Below, one piece after another: positions 35,546 through 46,940 of a stretch of DNA of 64,000 nucleotides. The translations under genes and the position numbers were made by a program. The stretch lies in the NCBI GenBank assembly GCA_029964075.1, contig CM057144.1:3185281-3249280 (forward strand), read 5' to 3'. Origin of the DNA: Patiria pectinifera. Its lineage: Eukaryota; Echinodermata; Asteroidea; Valvatida; Asterinidae. Below the pieces are notes generated by a model. That model had not been told where the DNA came from, ran no database searches, and was given only the letters and a program-made list of their open reading frames with translations. Positions within the stretch are counted from its first letter, which is position 1. Each line of letters begins with the position of its first letter.

Positions 35546-35810
35546 ACCATTTTTGCAAGGATTGTAGCTTATTTGCAACATAAAGTTTTAGGGAGACAAG
35601 GTGGATTATGGAGTCATTTGAATGTCTCCCTCGTGTTTCAATTCATATTTCTAGCCATAATTTTGCAGTCGCAAATAACTTTAATCGATTCCTCATGATG
35701 CAAAACCCAAATTTACAAATGTTCCCATAATAACTATTATTATTATTAGTCATTGAAGTTTTGAAATGTAGGCCGTCGTGTAATGTACTTTCAAACTTTC
35801 CATTTTACAG

Positions 35811-35920
35811 GCTTCGTGTGTACAGTTCAAAGATGGTTTCTACGAGATGCAGGAGAAACTGGAAACATTGGAAGGCAACCAAACGGACCTGAAGAAAGCA
35901 GCCGAAAAAAGCCAACAAGC
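35811..35920 (+). CDS. ICE1: ICE1 coding exon 6 (residues 145-181)
   Basis: Acceptor cattttacag, donor AAGC|gtaaga. Coiled-coil sequence MQEKLETLEGNQTDLKKAAE. Two bases are carried over and joined with A of exon 7 to give Ala. Confidence 0.86.
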
Positions 35921-36260
35921 GTAAGAAAAAAAATCATGATTTGTTTACTAGTTTTTTTGTCAGGCGCACAGTATACAATTAACCTTTCCTCACTGGCCGG
36001 CAACTTCAACAGCACCACCCCAATAGTAAAAAATCAGTTGAGTGACAAGAAGGGAACGAGGCGCAGGATTTATTTCCACTCGACCTCAAGCCAGGCGGGT
36101 TGAAGCCATCACCCCCGGGCAGCACACTCATATTTCCAGCCTCGCTTGCTGCGAGCGGGTCGCTGATAGATATTTCCGGCCTCGCTCCCTACGTGTTTAT
36201 CTGTCATGCGTTCCGAATACCGCAAAACGTGTGCCTGTATACACAAGTTTGTCTTGCGGT

Positions 36261-36345
36261 CACTATGTGGACATGAGAACAAAAGATGTCCACATAGTGC
36301 AGATTGTGTTGACGTTATGTGGACTAAGCCGTGTCCACATAACGT
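36261..36345 (+). repeat. Two adjacent perfect hairpins sharing ATGTGGAC, in ICE1 intron 6
   Basis: CACTATGTGGACAT, 11-nt loop, exact complement (36261-36299). Then ACGTTATGTGGAC, 8-nt loop, exact complement (36312-36345). Another half-site ATGTCCACATAGCG lies at about 36523. Confidence 0.85.
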
Positions 36346-36997
36346 TTCGCCCTCTCTGGAAAACGGGTGTAGAGGCATTTTGGGGTTAGGGTTCTCCATC
36401 GCAGAATGAAGAGAAACATTCAAGGAAATCAAAAAACAAATTTGGGGTTGAAAGAGTTTCCACAGTTTAAGTAAAGTTATTTTTTGTACCGAGTTTTCTT
36501 AACTACACGAAAACAAAGGAATGTCCACATAGCGTATGTAAAACAAACATGGATGTGTATGTGACTGTTTCAGTAACTTGATACAGCTATACTTTGACTG
36601 TACAATGTAGGAGATTGATAAGCCAGCTGTGCCTACCGGTTTGTTGCTTTTGTCTGTTGATGGACTTTGACTAGTCACTGTGCCTGCAAGACATACATTG
36701 TATGACCTGACTTTTGGTGACTAGCCTATGGTTGAAAGACATGGCAGGGGAAGAGGATTGATTTTTTGACTGTCTGTGACTGTTCAGACAGCAGAGGGTT
36801 ACTCATATACTCTATATACTTTTGTGAACAAGTTTGCACATGCAATGGTTTACATAATCTCAGGTAAATGAGACTGCTTTGAATGAATGAAAATAAGGCC
36901 TTTGCTTCATTAAAAGGAGGACTTAGAAAAATTGGCAGTAAAAACTTGTCTGTTGTTGTTTCCTTTACTTCAACATTTTGTTTTCTTTTGTGTGCAG

Positions 36998-37035
36998 AGA
37001 AAAGAAGACATCAGCGTTGCTGGCTAAGAATAAAG
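36998..37035 (+). CDS. ICE1: ICE1 coding exon 7, 38 nt (residues 181-194)
   Basis: Small exon with acceptor ttttgtgtgcag and donor AAAG|gtgagt. Encodes EKKTSALLAKNK, continuing the coiled coil. Its phase fits both neighbours exactly. Confidence 0.83.
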
Positions 37036-37289
37036 GTGAGTATATCTGAAATTCTTGCTGTAATTAACATTTTTTATCCCTATTACATTGTACTTCTTAA
37101 CAAAAAGCAATTTTGAATATTCATAGTTTTTGTTAATGATATCATGCCATTTTATTAAGGGTTTAATCATTCTGAGCAATATTGTACTCAACATCACAAG
37201 TCGGTCACAAGTGGATCCCAAGTCAATTCACTAATCCAGGCACATGAAGAAGGAAGAAAAATAAAGAAAGGCATCACTTGGTCGTAGTT

Positions 37290-37910
37290 CATTTGAATAG
37301 CTTGTGAGTTGACTTGGGACTGGATGACTTGTGATGGACTTGTGATGACTTGTGATGGACTTGTGATGAAATTGTGATAGACTTGTGATCAGTGGCGCAC
37401 CAAGGATTTGGTTTGGGGGGGGGGCTCAAATTTATTTTTTTACAAATTTGTTAAAAGTTGAATTTTTTTCAAAAAAAAATTGCCCAAAATTTTTGGCCGC
37501 AGAAAAATATTTTTTTTTTTTGAGGGCCTATTATACTACTCGAAAACAGGCCACATTCATATCACCAAGGCCAAACCGTGGGCGCGAGCCTCCCCCCTTG
37601 GGTGTGCCACTGCTTGTGATGGACTTGTGATGGACTTGTGATTGACTTTGTGATGGACTTGCGATTGACTTTGTGATGGACTTGTGATGGACTTGTGATG
37701 GACTTGTGATGACTAGTGGTGGACTTGTGATTGACTTGTGATGGACTTGTGATGGACTTGTAATGATTAGTGGTGGACTTATGATGGACTTATGATTGAC
37801 TTGAGATAGAGTTGTGATGGACTTGTGATTGAATTGAGATAAAGTTGCGATGGACTTGTGATGGACTTGTGATGGACTTGTGATTGACTTGTGAGAGACT
37901 TGTGATCCAT
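37290..37910 (+). repeat. 12-bp minisatellite GACTTGTGATGG in ICE1 intron 7
   Basis: Dozens of near-perfect units with some unit-length variants, split by a MITE at 37390-37612. Confidence 0.92.
37390..37612. mobile_element. hAT-like MITE inserted in the 12-bp minisatellite
   Basis: Ends CAGTGGCGCACCAAGG and a complementary CTTGGGTGTGCCACTG. Flanked by an exact 8-bp repeat CTTGTGAT (37382-37389 and 37613-37620). The array rhythm shows this is a true duplication: two CTTGTGAT copies would otherwise be separated by GGA. Eight bp is the hAT signature. Confidence 0.85.
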
Positions 37911-38001
37911 TGCAATTACATCGACTGTTGCGTGGGGGTTTCTGAAGCTATGATTTGTTTCTGGTTATCCTTTGAACTATTCGTTCTCTTTTTTCTTCCA
38001 G

Positions 38002-38084
38002 ATGACTTGTCAACCTGCAAGAAAGAACTCCAAAGTGCGAAGAAACGGGAAGCCAGGCTTGTCACTAGACACCAGCAAGCAAAG
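38002..38084 (+). CDS. ICE1: ICE1 coding exon 8 (residues 194-221)
   Basis: Acceptor ttttttcttccag, donor AAAG|gtcaga. Encodes DDLSTCKKELQSAKKREARL and RHQQAK, the later part of the coiled coil. Preceded by a 12-bp minisatellite in the intron. Confidence 0.86.
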
Positions 38085-38292
38085 GTCAGAGTTCATATCG
38101 AAAGGTCAAAGATCATAGGTCACTTTAACAGTGATAACAAACATCACTTCATCTGGAAATAAAAAAAATCACCCAAATTATTTTGGTTGCTCTTTTTTTC
38201 CCATTACGGCCTGTGCCCAGTTCCGTTTCATTTTCCCAGAACGCCTCACATGTAGCTTGATGGAGACCTTGTGTTTCATTTCCTCTCAATAG

Positions 38293-38407
38293 AACAAGAT
38301 TTCCGAGCTTGTCCAAATCCTGCGAGACCGTGGCATTCCTGTGCCGAAGGTGCCTAAATCACTTCTCGGAGGTTCAGCGTACGGCCAGGAAAGTGCGTCA
38401 ACCGAAG
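38293..38407 (+). CDS. ICE1: ICE1 coding exon 9 (residues 222-260)
   Basis: Acceptor cctctcaatag, donor GAAG|gttagt. Encodes NKISELVQILRDRGIPVPK, the end of the coiled coil and the turn into low-complexity sequence. Carries one base into exon 10. Confidence 0.86.
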
Positions 38408-38582
38408 GTTAGTTTCTGGAGAAATATGGAGTTTATATGGACAAATTTATGGCATTATTTTGTGTATTGTTTTTAAGTGCAAAACTACCAAATTTGAAAA
38501 GCAACGTGAATGTGAACGGCTGCAAAGGGAATAAGATGACATTGTGCTTGGTTTTGCTAAGCAGACCCTCAAAACTGAAGGA

Positions 38583-39165
38583 AACCCAAATAGCGTCCCC
38601 TATTTTTTAAAGAAGGTCAGCACGTAGAGCTTTCAAGATCTAGGATGTAAAAGCCCAATTAACAAGCTTTATTTTAGTAAAAGAATCGTTCATATCGCTA
38701 ATGTACTTTTCAAGTTATGGACTAACACAAGCACAGTTTTATAAATTTGTCCATGGATCACAATAAAGGGTGATATTTCAGCAAAACTCAAACAATTCAT
38801 ATATAAAAAAAAACATCAGAACACTCTCATAACCATGATAACTGGCACTTATCACTTTTATTTAAACACCTTCTGCTTCCAATGTTAACGTAACAAGCTT
38901 TATAATGTCAAGAGTTTATAGTCCTGCCCTGCCTTCTACTTGGATGCCTTGGAGACTTATGGGATTATTATGATATCGTTTTCATGATACGACATGGTTT
39001 CATTTCACTGAAATATCGCGTACCTTAAAAAATGGACAAAATTTTAAAACTGTGTTTCTGTTCAAAATTCCATAACCCCAAAGTATGTGAATGATCCTTG
39101 TACCAAAGGAAAGCAAAATAGGGGGCGCCATTTGGGTTTCCTTATTTTTGACTCACCCTGTACTC
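38583..39165. mobile_element. Foldback family K, copy 2, interrupted, in ICE1 intron 9
   Basis: Left: AAACCCAAATAGCG, GTAAAAGCCCAATTAACAAGC, ACTTTTCAAGTTATGG, GTCCATGGATCACAA. Right end: GGCGCCATTTGGGTTTCC and ACTCACCCTGTA. The middle is replaced by other sequence. Confidence 0.65.
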
Positions 39166-39394
39166 TATGGGTTAAAGAAGCCAGCCAGTCAGATTAATTT
39201 TGGGTATATTTAGGTCGGTTACTTCTTATCTGTGGATTCTGTGCCCAAGTACCCCCTCGACGCTTAAAAAGAGAGACTTCAGGGAGACCACTTGTATCTC
39301 ATACTGCTCTACCCCTACAAATTGTCATCCAAATTCTGAATTTCTGGCATATCTTGGACGTTTTTTTCATACATCCTATTCTATTCCTCAACAG

Positions 39395-39603
39395 ACACAG
39401 ATTTCGAGCAGGTCGGGGAAGTTTTCTCTCCACCGATGGAATTCCTCTCTCCGGCCCGTCGTGAATCGTCAATCGTCGAAGATCATTCGGAGCGTGAGGA
39501 GGATGTGGGCCAGCCATCCTTTAAGGAGGACGCTTGCCTGAAGATCTTTAACCGCTTCTCCTGCGACATGTCGGCGTGTGTGTCGCCTCTACCCCCTTCA
39601 CCG
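39395..39603 (+). CDS. ICE1: ICE1 coding exon 10 (residues 260-329)
   Basis: Acceptor attcctcaacag, donor CCG|gtaaga, phase 0. Mostly disordered, with two SP-type blocks: FSPPMEFLSPARRESS at the start and CVSPLPPSP at the end. The SPL motif returns many times in exon 11. Confidence 0.86.
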
Positions 39604-40485
39604 GTAAGAAATCTTTGATAGCGAAACAGAATTTAAAAGGCGCTAAATACTTTTAAAAGTGCTAGTCGAGATGTAAGGAGACAATACTCGGCTGATGGAA
39701 AAAGCCAGCATAACAGATTAGCACAACTTGTTCACAAAATTTGTGTTACAAAAATTAGCACAACATTTTTTTGCTTTAATACTTTAATTAGCATGAATCC
39801 CGCAATAGGGCGACAAGTTGTGCGGGATTTCCCCTACATTAGGGCGACACACCGCAATAGGGGGACAATTTTGGTGTCGCCTTATTGAGGTAACTACCCT
39901 TTAGCGAAGGAATTTTGATGTCGCAAATGGGCTAGATCGATTGCTCGTGGTCCAAAACATACACATAGCAAACTTGGTTGGGATCGGATAAGGTAAAATT
40001 GGGTTAGGTCACATTAAAGTTTGAAAAATGTTGTCGCCCTATCATGCAACCCAGAGTTATAATAATTATTAGTATTATTTGTTTCTGGTAATGAAACCAA
40101 GGATTCCTCTAAAGCGACCTAGGCACTGTATCTCGCAGGCCTGAAGAAAGTCTTAGAGAGCAGGCATTGAAGAAATGTTCAGTATTAGAGGTGGGAGGAA
40201 AAACCCAGAGAAAATGTTCTTGGGAAAACCCACAGAATGAGATAGGGACAGTTAAACCCAATCCACTTACGAACCAAATACAAAATTCTATCTTTTCTCA
40301 TATGAAAGATTTGGAAGACTTTATTCAAGAACTTAATTAATATATTTAGAATCATTTGGTTCAGCCCACCCTTGAATGCTGTTCTGAAACGGTTTTACTC
40401 TCCGTTTGAAGACTACTAAATTGATGGATGTCTGCAGTGACCTGTGTGGATGTTCATACAATTTTGTTTTCCTCCTATTTTTCAG
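39604..40485 (+). other. ICE1 intron 10, nothing notable
   Basis: A repeated phrase GGGCGACA / GGCGACAC (39805-39870) is the only structure noted. Confidence 0.5.
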
Positions 40486-43400
40486 ATGCTGAGTGATGCA
40501 AGCAGTGACATGAGCGGGGGTGAGGTAAGCGACGACGAAGTCTTCTCGGACGTAGCAGACCAAATCGAGTCTCAGCTCAACCTCGTGGAAACGGGAGATG
40601 TCGGGGAGACAAGCAGAGAGTCTAAGGAGGAGTTGACTGAAGGCAAACGACGACTCAGACAGACTCCGCAAAGAAGAGCAGTCGCTCAGAGGAAGTCAAG
40701 AAATGCCAATGCTGAAAAGCAGGATGACTCAGCGGAAGAAACCTCTGGGACAAAGCAACCATCTAGAAGAAGACGAAAAGGCTCTAAGAAAGGCGCGACA
40801 GAAATCTCAACCCCGTGTGACAGGCCGGCCGATGTCGTGGAAGCGCTGTCTGAAACAGAGAGCGAAGCAAGCGGAAATCGCCACGCCAGCTGTCATGAAA
40901 CTGGAGGCAGTGCCACTGAGTTGGATCGGCAGGGAGGACCCGGGGAAGGAAAATCGGAAATACCCAAGGAGTCTAGAGAGAGTTCCAGTCTTGATGAGGA
41001 CAAGTACCTGGAGAGACGTTTCAATGAGAGGGGTAGAGAAGAACTTTTGGGGTTCAGCAGCACTTTGTCCGACGATTCCGATGACAATCAAGAGGACACC
41101 GAAAATCCTCCAACAGAACCTTCCAGGCATCGAACAGGTAAAAATTGGCCTGTTGCTGGTTTTGGGTCTCCATCAACAGTTGAAGGAAGAAATCAGTCCC
41201 TCCCCCAGACGGACCTCCGTAAACCCCAAGACGATACTTGGGATGAGCATAAGAAGCTGGTCTTGTCTCCTGATCGCAGACTGACGAGATCCCAACTTAA
41301 AACTCTCACTGAAACTGGAGTGATCGAACCAACTGATGCTGTTAAACCAAGTCTGTCTTCTTGTCAAAATCAACTAAAGTCTCCAGCTAAACGTACATTG
41401 GAACATTCAGAGCAGGACAAGAATGCTTCTAGGAGGCCGGTCACCCGCAGTGTATCCGTGTCTGAGAACGAGTCCTCAACAGAGGGTGCTTCGCCGTCAC
41501 CTGCTAAACCAGTCTGCAGAAAGCTCTTGCGATCTAACTCGGCTTTAGAAGAAAAGCCTAGCCCTGAAGACCTGGCCAGTGCAGCGGCTCAGATATCTCC
41601 TGTTCATTCCCCTCCAAGGCGAATGCGCCGTTCTGTTTCTCTTCTCGAACAAACTGCCAGTGTGGCTGATGAAAACCCAGAAACAAAAAAGGAAGATACC
41701 AAGCCAACCGTTGTGGAACACAAGGATAACATCCCCATTAAATTCAACCGATCAGTATCAGTTCCTGGAAACAAGTCATCAGAGATGGTCGTCGAAAGTT
41801 TTGAGAAACTAGAAGATAGTAGAAGCAGAATTGATACAAGTGTGAGAAGAATTACCCGATCCCAAGCACTACATCTGCAGAGCCAAGACAAGAATGAGAT
41901 CTTTCCCAAACGGATAACAAGATCGGCTGCCAAAAAGTCAAATCTGAAAACGGAGGCCAGGGACTTGCCAGACAAAATGACGACAACATCTCCAAGACTG
42001 GGCCAGAAATCAGACATCGATTCATCTTCAATCCAAGAGGAAGACAAAGAATGCACCAGCAGAGGATCACGAAAAATTTCAACTGAAAGCCAAGACTCAG
42101 ATAATGCAGATGCGTCATCTCTACTTGTAGATTCAGAATCAAGAAATCCTGAACAGATCCTTGATTGCGATCCGGCTGAACCACACCATGCCAGCTCAGA
42201 ATCCAAAACTTGGGCTCTGGAAACTCCAACAGTTTCTGTCTACTCCAGATCAAATTGTAACAAGATTTGCAATGATGACAATGGCATTCAAAGCTCATCA
42301 GATATGAAACATGACGAGGCTGAAGGTCTTGAGGAATCAGAGGTTTCTCACATGTCCTTAGTCCCACAAACAGTTCAAGAAGCATCGGGAGGTCAAAAAG
42401 ACACGGAGGTTAGAAAGGACAGTGAAAAAAACCCTGAGAGAAAAAACGACAAGCAGGAAGCAGATGACTCATCTGGAAATGGTGTCAGGAGCACTCAGGA
42501 GGAGACTGAGAAACTACCCATTGGAGCTGCACAAGAGTCTCAGGAAAATGGAGATAGACTCCTTGAACTTGATGAACCTCAAGTTGCTGAGAGTGAACAA
42601 TCAGGACAAGGACATATGTTAAGGGTAGTTGAGGAGCCACTCGATTTCGACAGCAATGTCGGCGAGACATCTAAGTCAGAATCAGAAGATGGACAGCCAG
42701 ACAGGGAAGGGACACCAACACCAGATGTCGATCCAACTAGAGGATCTAACTCGAGTTTGGAAGAACTGTTCAACAAAGGTGATAAATCTAGGGGAGTCTT
42801 GGAACTCGAGGAAGGTGGAGATGACAGGCAGAACTGTGTCAGTTCAGCAACAAAAGAGGCAACCTCTCATGTCGGCTTACACTTGAGGAATGGAGATGAT
42901 GGTCCTGGAAACGTTGAGGATCTGGAGCCTGCCAGTTGTGATGTAGATGGCAGGAAGAACGTAGTAATGGCACAGACCAATTCTTTAGGCAGAGGATCCA
43001 GTTCAGCAGAAGAGTCAGATCTGAGAAGCAGAGATGATGGTCCTGTCGAAGGCATGAAGCATCATCCAACAGAGGATGATAGAAACCTGAGGGAAAACAA
43101 AGAAACAAGGAGAGACCCCTCAACTCATACTTCCACTAACCAATCAGGCAGTCTGTGCTGGGAAGACATATCAAACCAAGGTGGCAGAGGATCCAGTTCA
43201 GCAGAAGAATCAGATCTGAGAAGCAGAGATGATGGTCCTGTCGAAGGCATGAAGCATCATCCAACAGAGGATGATGGAAACCTGAGGGAAAACAAAGAAA
43301 CAAGGAGAGACCCCTCAACTCATACTTCCTCTAACCAATCAGGCAGTCTGTGCTGGGAAGACATATCAAACCAAGGTGCTTTAACGAGTAACAACCGAGT

Positions 43401-46284
43401 AGCGCAACGCCAAGTGCTGTGTGTGGAGGCAGAGTCTTCCAGAGCCAGCACTCCGACCACAGACGAGGTGATCAGCATCAATGCCGTAACGGGTCACGCG
43501 TCTCCCGTCTCCCCTCTCCCGCTCCAATACACCACCAGACCACTCTCGCCCTTGTCATCTCCACCCAGGAGCCCTCCCCTCTCTCCACTTGCTCCATCGC
43601 CAATCTCCTTAGAAGGGTTTGTCAGTTTCCCAAGAATGCTGTCCCCTCTACCGCCCTCTCCTGGAATCCCTGATTTTGAATCCCCAGATGATGCTGGGCA
43701 TTCTGCGTTGACAGAGGGTATCCCAGGGTCCGGTTTAGTCAACCAGCCCAGGATGATTTCACCCTTGTTTCCGAAACCAGTTCCACCTGCTGTCTCTCCA
43801 CTGCCAGAAGCCCCCATCGCCAATCTACTCTCTCCACTCAGTGATGCTTCCTCTGTTAGACTTGATCAGTTGGATCGCAGTCCAATGATCTCTCCTTTGA
43901 GGAATCCACTCATCCCGTCGCCATGCAACTTTCACGCTGTTGCTCCTAGTGATGCTCTCTCTGTAAGACCACAGCACTACCCCGTTCCAAGGAGGCAGCC
44001 CGCATCCCGTTGCCTGGCAACATCCTTCACATCCAATACAGCTGGGACGAGTCAAAACCCGGAGATCATCAGCCCAAGACTTCACTCCTTAGCCTCCGAG
44101 ATGATCTTTGAATTCGGTGAGGCGCTTCCCAGCACCTCAGGTTTACAGAGGCCCCAACCCTCACAGCCACCAACATCATCTTTCAGACAAGAGAATAGAG
44201 GAAACCAAGCAACTGACTGCACGGAAACACCAAAAGATCCCAAGCTGAACGGCCAGAGATCCGGCGTATCCGGGTTCATGGAATTACGTAGTAAGCTGTC
44301 GACTTCCAGAAATGATTCTGAAGACTCAACAGTCAAGAAGCAACAAGAAACAAACAGTCGGTCTGTGTTGGAAATAGAAAATAGCACAAATAATCAGGAC
44401 TCCTGTGAGATGGTTCAACAGCAGATATCTAAAGATGACCAGAAAGATTCTGATCAACCCAAGACAAGAAGAAGAAGAAAGGAGCCGAGCTCATCCCAAA
44501 AGAAGGACCTCAAAAAGTCTCCTCGTAAACCAAGACATAAGAAGATGGCAGAGGAAGATACAGGTCTCAGCTCAAACAACACTGCGCAGGCAGCAGAAAG
44601 AAGATGCACGAGAAGTCAAGTTGCTTGTGGCAGAGGTCCTCCATCTTCTGTTTCTAGTTCTCCAGGAGGCAGAAGAGAACCTCCATTGAGAGTTCGCAGG
44701 AAGAGCGATACAGCTGGGAAGGATTCAGAAAGTGTCAGCAAGACGCCCAAGAGAAGAAAGAGGTCCAACAGCAGCTCAGACCAAACTGAGACGGCGGCAA
44801 AGGAGTCCGATTCTCAACCCAAAGGGCAAACAGGTGCCTCTAGCATCCAGCAAGAAATTAAAAAGAACGAAGAGCATGGATCAGCCATTCCTGTACAGTC
44901 TGTCACGTCTGGCCAGCCAAGTGCACGACCTAAAAGAGGGAGGATCATGTTGATTCCCGCCTTGGAGCTGAAGACGTCGGGTTTCAAGAAATCTTGCTCA
45001 ATGAGGAAAAGACAAGTAAAAGAGGAAGATGATGCAAACATGTTCCTTGATGAAGTTAAACCAGAGTTTAAGGAAGAAGTCAAACCGGAGTTTAAGGAAG
45101 AAGTCAAACCAGAGTTTAAGGAAGAAGTCAAACTAGAGTTTAAGGAGGAAGTCAAACCAGAGTTTAAAACTGATGGAGAGAAGAAGCACTTCGTCTGTCA
45201 ACAAAATGGTGACGTCTTGGAGTCATCTGTTAAGCAAGAGAATGCTGATGCTCCTGTGCGTAAGTCAAGCGATTCAACTGGCAGACTCGGTGCAAAAGTA
45301 TGCAAAACTGTGCAACAACCGGCATTGCAGCTCGGTCCTGATCCAGTGAGTATGCCTCGCAGTGGACAGCTTGCCCAGAGGCCGGGGATTATTGTGCCTC
45401 AGAATGAGGCCTCGAGCAAACCCAACAAACCCAAGTCCAGCATCGGAAGCATCTGGGCTGACATGGCCTCCAGAAAAGAGCCCGATCTCGCCATTTGTAA
45501 CCAGGGACTGAAAAAGCTAAAACAGCAAAAGAAGAAGAAGTGTAATCGAGGTCAAGATCGAGGTCCCAGTCAACCGCTAGTCAGTCCTAGAAAGAGCTCT
45601 CAAAATTGTGGAAGAGTAGAAGGCTTCGATGACGTGTTACTTGCCCAAGCCAAGGCAGAGTTGACGAAGGTAGACCCAACGAACCAAAAAGAAGCGGAGA
45701 AAACTGCAAATCCAAGAACAGACCCTGGGACACTATCCCTCACCCAGAAAACAGGGCTCGGTGATGCTGCTCCAGCCGTGGCAAGTTTCTCAGGGCACCA
45801 AACAAGTTCCCTGCCCCAGATGGACCAAACCCGCCTTCCCAAACTCGCCCAGGCCCACTCGAAGACTGCATCGACCCATCCGCACTTGGGCATGCATTCC
45901 CAGATGGACTCATTCACGCCTCTGCAGCCTGAGTTTAGATCGGCGATCGTTGCCATTTCGCCCCTTGTTACAACTGATGCAAACCAGATTACAAGAAGCC
46001 TACCTGTGGCTGAGCAGTGTACATCAAACAACGGCCAGCAGTCGACTGGCGATAGTTCTAAAAGTGCCCCACCCTCCTTGCAGACCGGTCCACCGATTTC
46101 AGCTATTAGTCCGAGATCGCAAAATGAACAGAGAATTGTAACCCCCGAAGTAAAGGCCCCTGACCGACAGACGCTGCAAGCGAGGACCGGATTGAACCTA
46201 GACAACAGGAAGAGGCATGTTTCAAGGAAGGGCGATTTAACATGCGACACCGATGATCAACCATCTCCGTGTAAACAAGCCAAG
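40486..46284 (+). CDS. ICE1: ICE1 coding exon 11, giant 5.8-kb exon (residues 330-2262)
   Basis: Acceptor ctatttttcag, donor CCAAG|gtgagt; 1933 codons without a stop. The ATG at 40444 that opens the same frame lies in the intron and is not the start. Predicted to be almost wholly disordered. Sub-blocks are: acidic and Ser-rich 330-590; repeated (K/R)xxRS motifs 593-815; an in-frame 65-residue tandem duplication 1164-1293; a Pro-rich block with many SPL motifs about 1331-1490; basic NLS-like clusters near 1656-1685 (TRRRRKEP, KKSPRKPRHKK) and 1748 (KTPKRRKRS); and five tandem VKPEFKEE units 1852-1890. A similarly oversized central exon is, as I recall, also present in vertebrate ICE1. Long reverse-strand open frames inside it are shadows. 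Confidence 0.93.
42988..43377 (+). repeat. In-frame 195-bp tandem duplication within ICE1 exon 11
   Basis: Two units, 42988-43182 and 43183-43377, differ at only three bases by eye: one silent (GAG/GAA) and two changing a residue (Arg to Gly, Thr to Ser). Each unit encodes 65 residues starting GRGSSSAEESDLRSRDDGP and ending CWEDISNQG. Confidence 0.95.
45052..45168 (+). repeat. 24-bp coding repeat, five EVKPEFKE units, in ICE1
   Basis: Five consecutive octapeptides, EVKPEFKE with one P-to-L change in unit 4 and the last unit cut after FK. Each holds Val-Lys-x-Glu, the classical SUMO acceptor consensus. VKEE precedes the array (QVKEED) and VKQE follows it (SVKQEN). Confidence 0.95.
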
Positions 46285-46465
46285 GTGAGTTATTATAAAC
46301 GGAAATATTCTCAGTGCCACCTTCCTTGTTCTGAAGTCATAATTCGTCTGAAAAAGACTTAGTCTGTAAATTATCCTTGGCTACTTTGAAAATAGAGAGA
46401 ACCTGTTTCTAAATGTTTCTGAATTTTACTTTATTTAAACATGCATTCCCCATGCTATTGTCGAG

Positions 46466-46670
46466 GGAAAGATTCCCATATCTTGCCATCACTAATTTTT
46501 CACTTCAGTGACCTATCAGCCATCAGAAAGTGATAATATGTCCTAAAAAGTCAAAATTAACAGGGAAAATATTGAGGTATTTCCTGAGAAAACTCTAAAA
46601 AAAATTCAGACCTGTCTCGTAGGGTTTGTGCACAGGGTGACAAGTGATGGCCTGATATGGGAATCTTTCC
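46466..46670. mobile_element. TIR element family L, copy 2, in ICE1 intron 11
   Basis: Ends GGAAAGATTCCCATATC and a complementary GATATGGGAATCTTTCC, then GCCATCACT / AGTGATGGC. Body shared with 28553-28827. Confidence 0.8.
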
Positions 46671-46940
46671 TTTTCGAGTTTCATCTAAAAAAAAATAGAC
46701 TCCTGCTCTAAGTTTCAATTTTTTTAGCAATACAAAACTTATTCACTTTTGAATGAGACATCGACGGAAAAAATCCACCCATGTATAGTTATTGAATTAT
46801 TACTTTACAATTTTGAATTATTGGCTCCCAGACAATAATTCAGTTCTCGCGGGGTAGGATCTCGCAAAGTGGATCTGTTCCTGCCCAAAACAAAAACTTG
46901 TTTTCAGAGGGCAAGAGAAGTTGAAAAAGGTAAAAAAAAA
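46671..46940. repeat. Interspersed repeat copy in ICE1 intron 11
   Basis: Contains GAGTTTCATC, CACTTTTGAATGAGACATCG and the complement of the ATTATTGTCAGG block; related to 5577-5905. Confidence 0.5.

Noticed and set aside
37290-37910. Regular short repeats considered as a CRISPR-like array
   Set aside because: Contiguous 12-bp units without unique spacers; eukaryotic minisatellite.
40444-40485. ATG at 40444 as the start of a single-exon 1972-codon gene
   Set aside because: The first 14 codons cross the pyrimidine tract and AG of a clear acceptor; the frame continues from exon 10 in phase 0, and the N-terminal ICE1 exons lie upstream.
41604-42206. 200-codon reverse-strand open frame
   Set aside because: Lies opposite ICE1 exon 11, whose Ser/Glu-rich codons leave few stops on the other strand. 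No splice or promoter context.
45600-46250. 216-codon reverse-strand open frame
   Set aside because: Same reason: antisense shadow of ICE1 exon 11.
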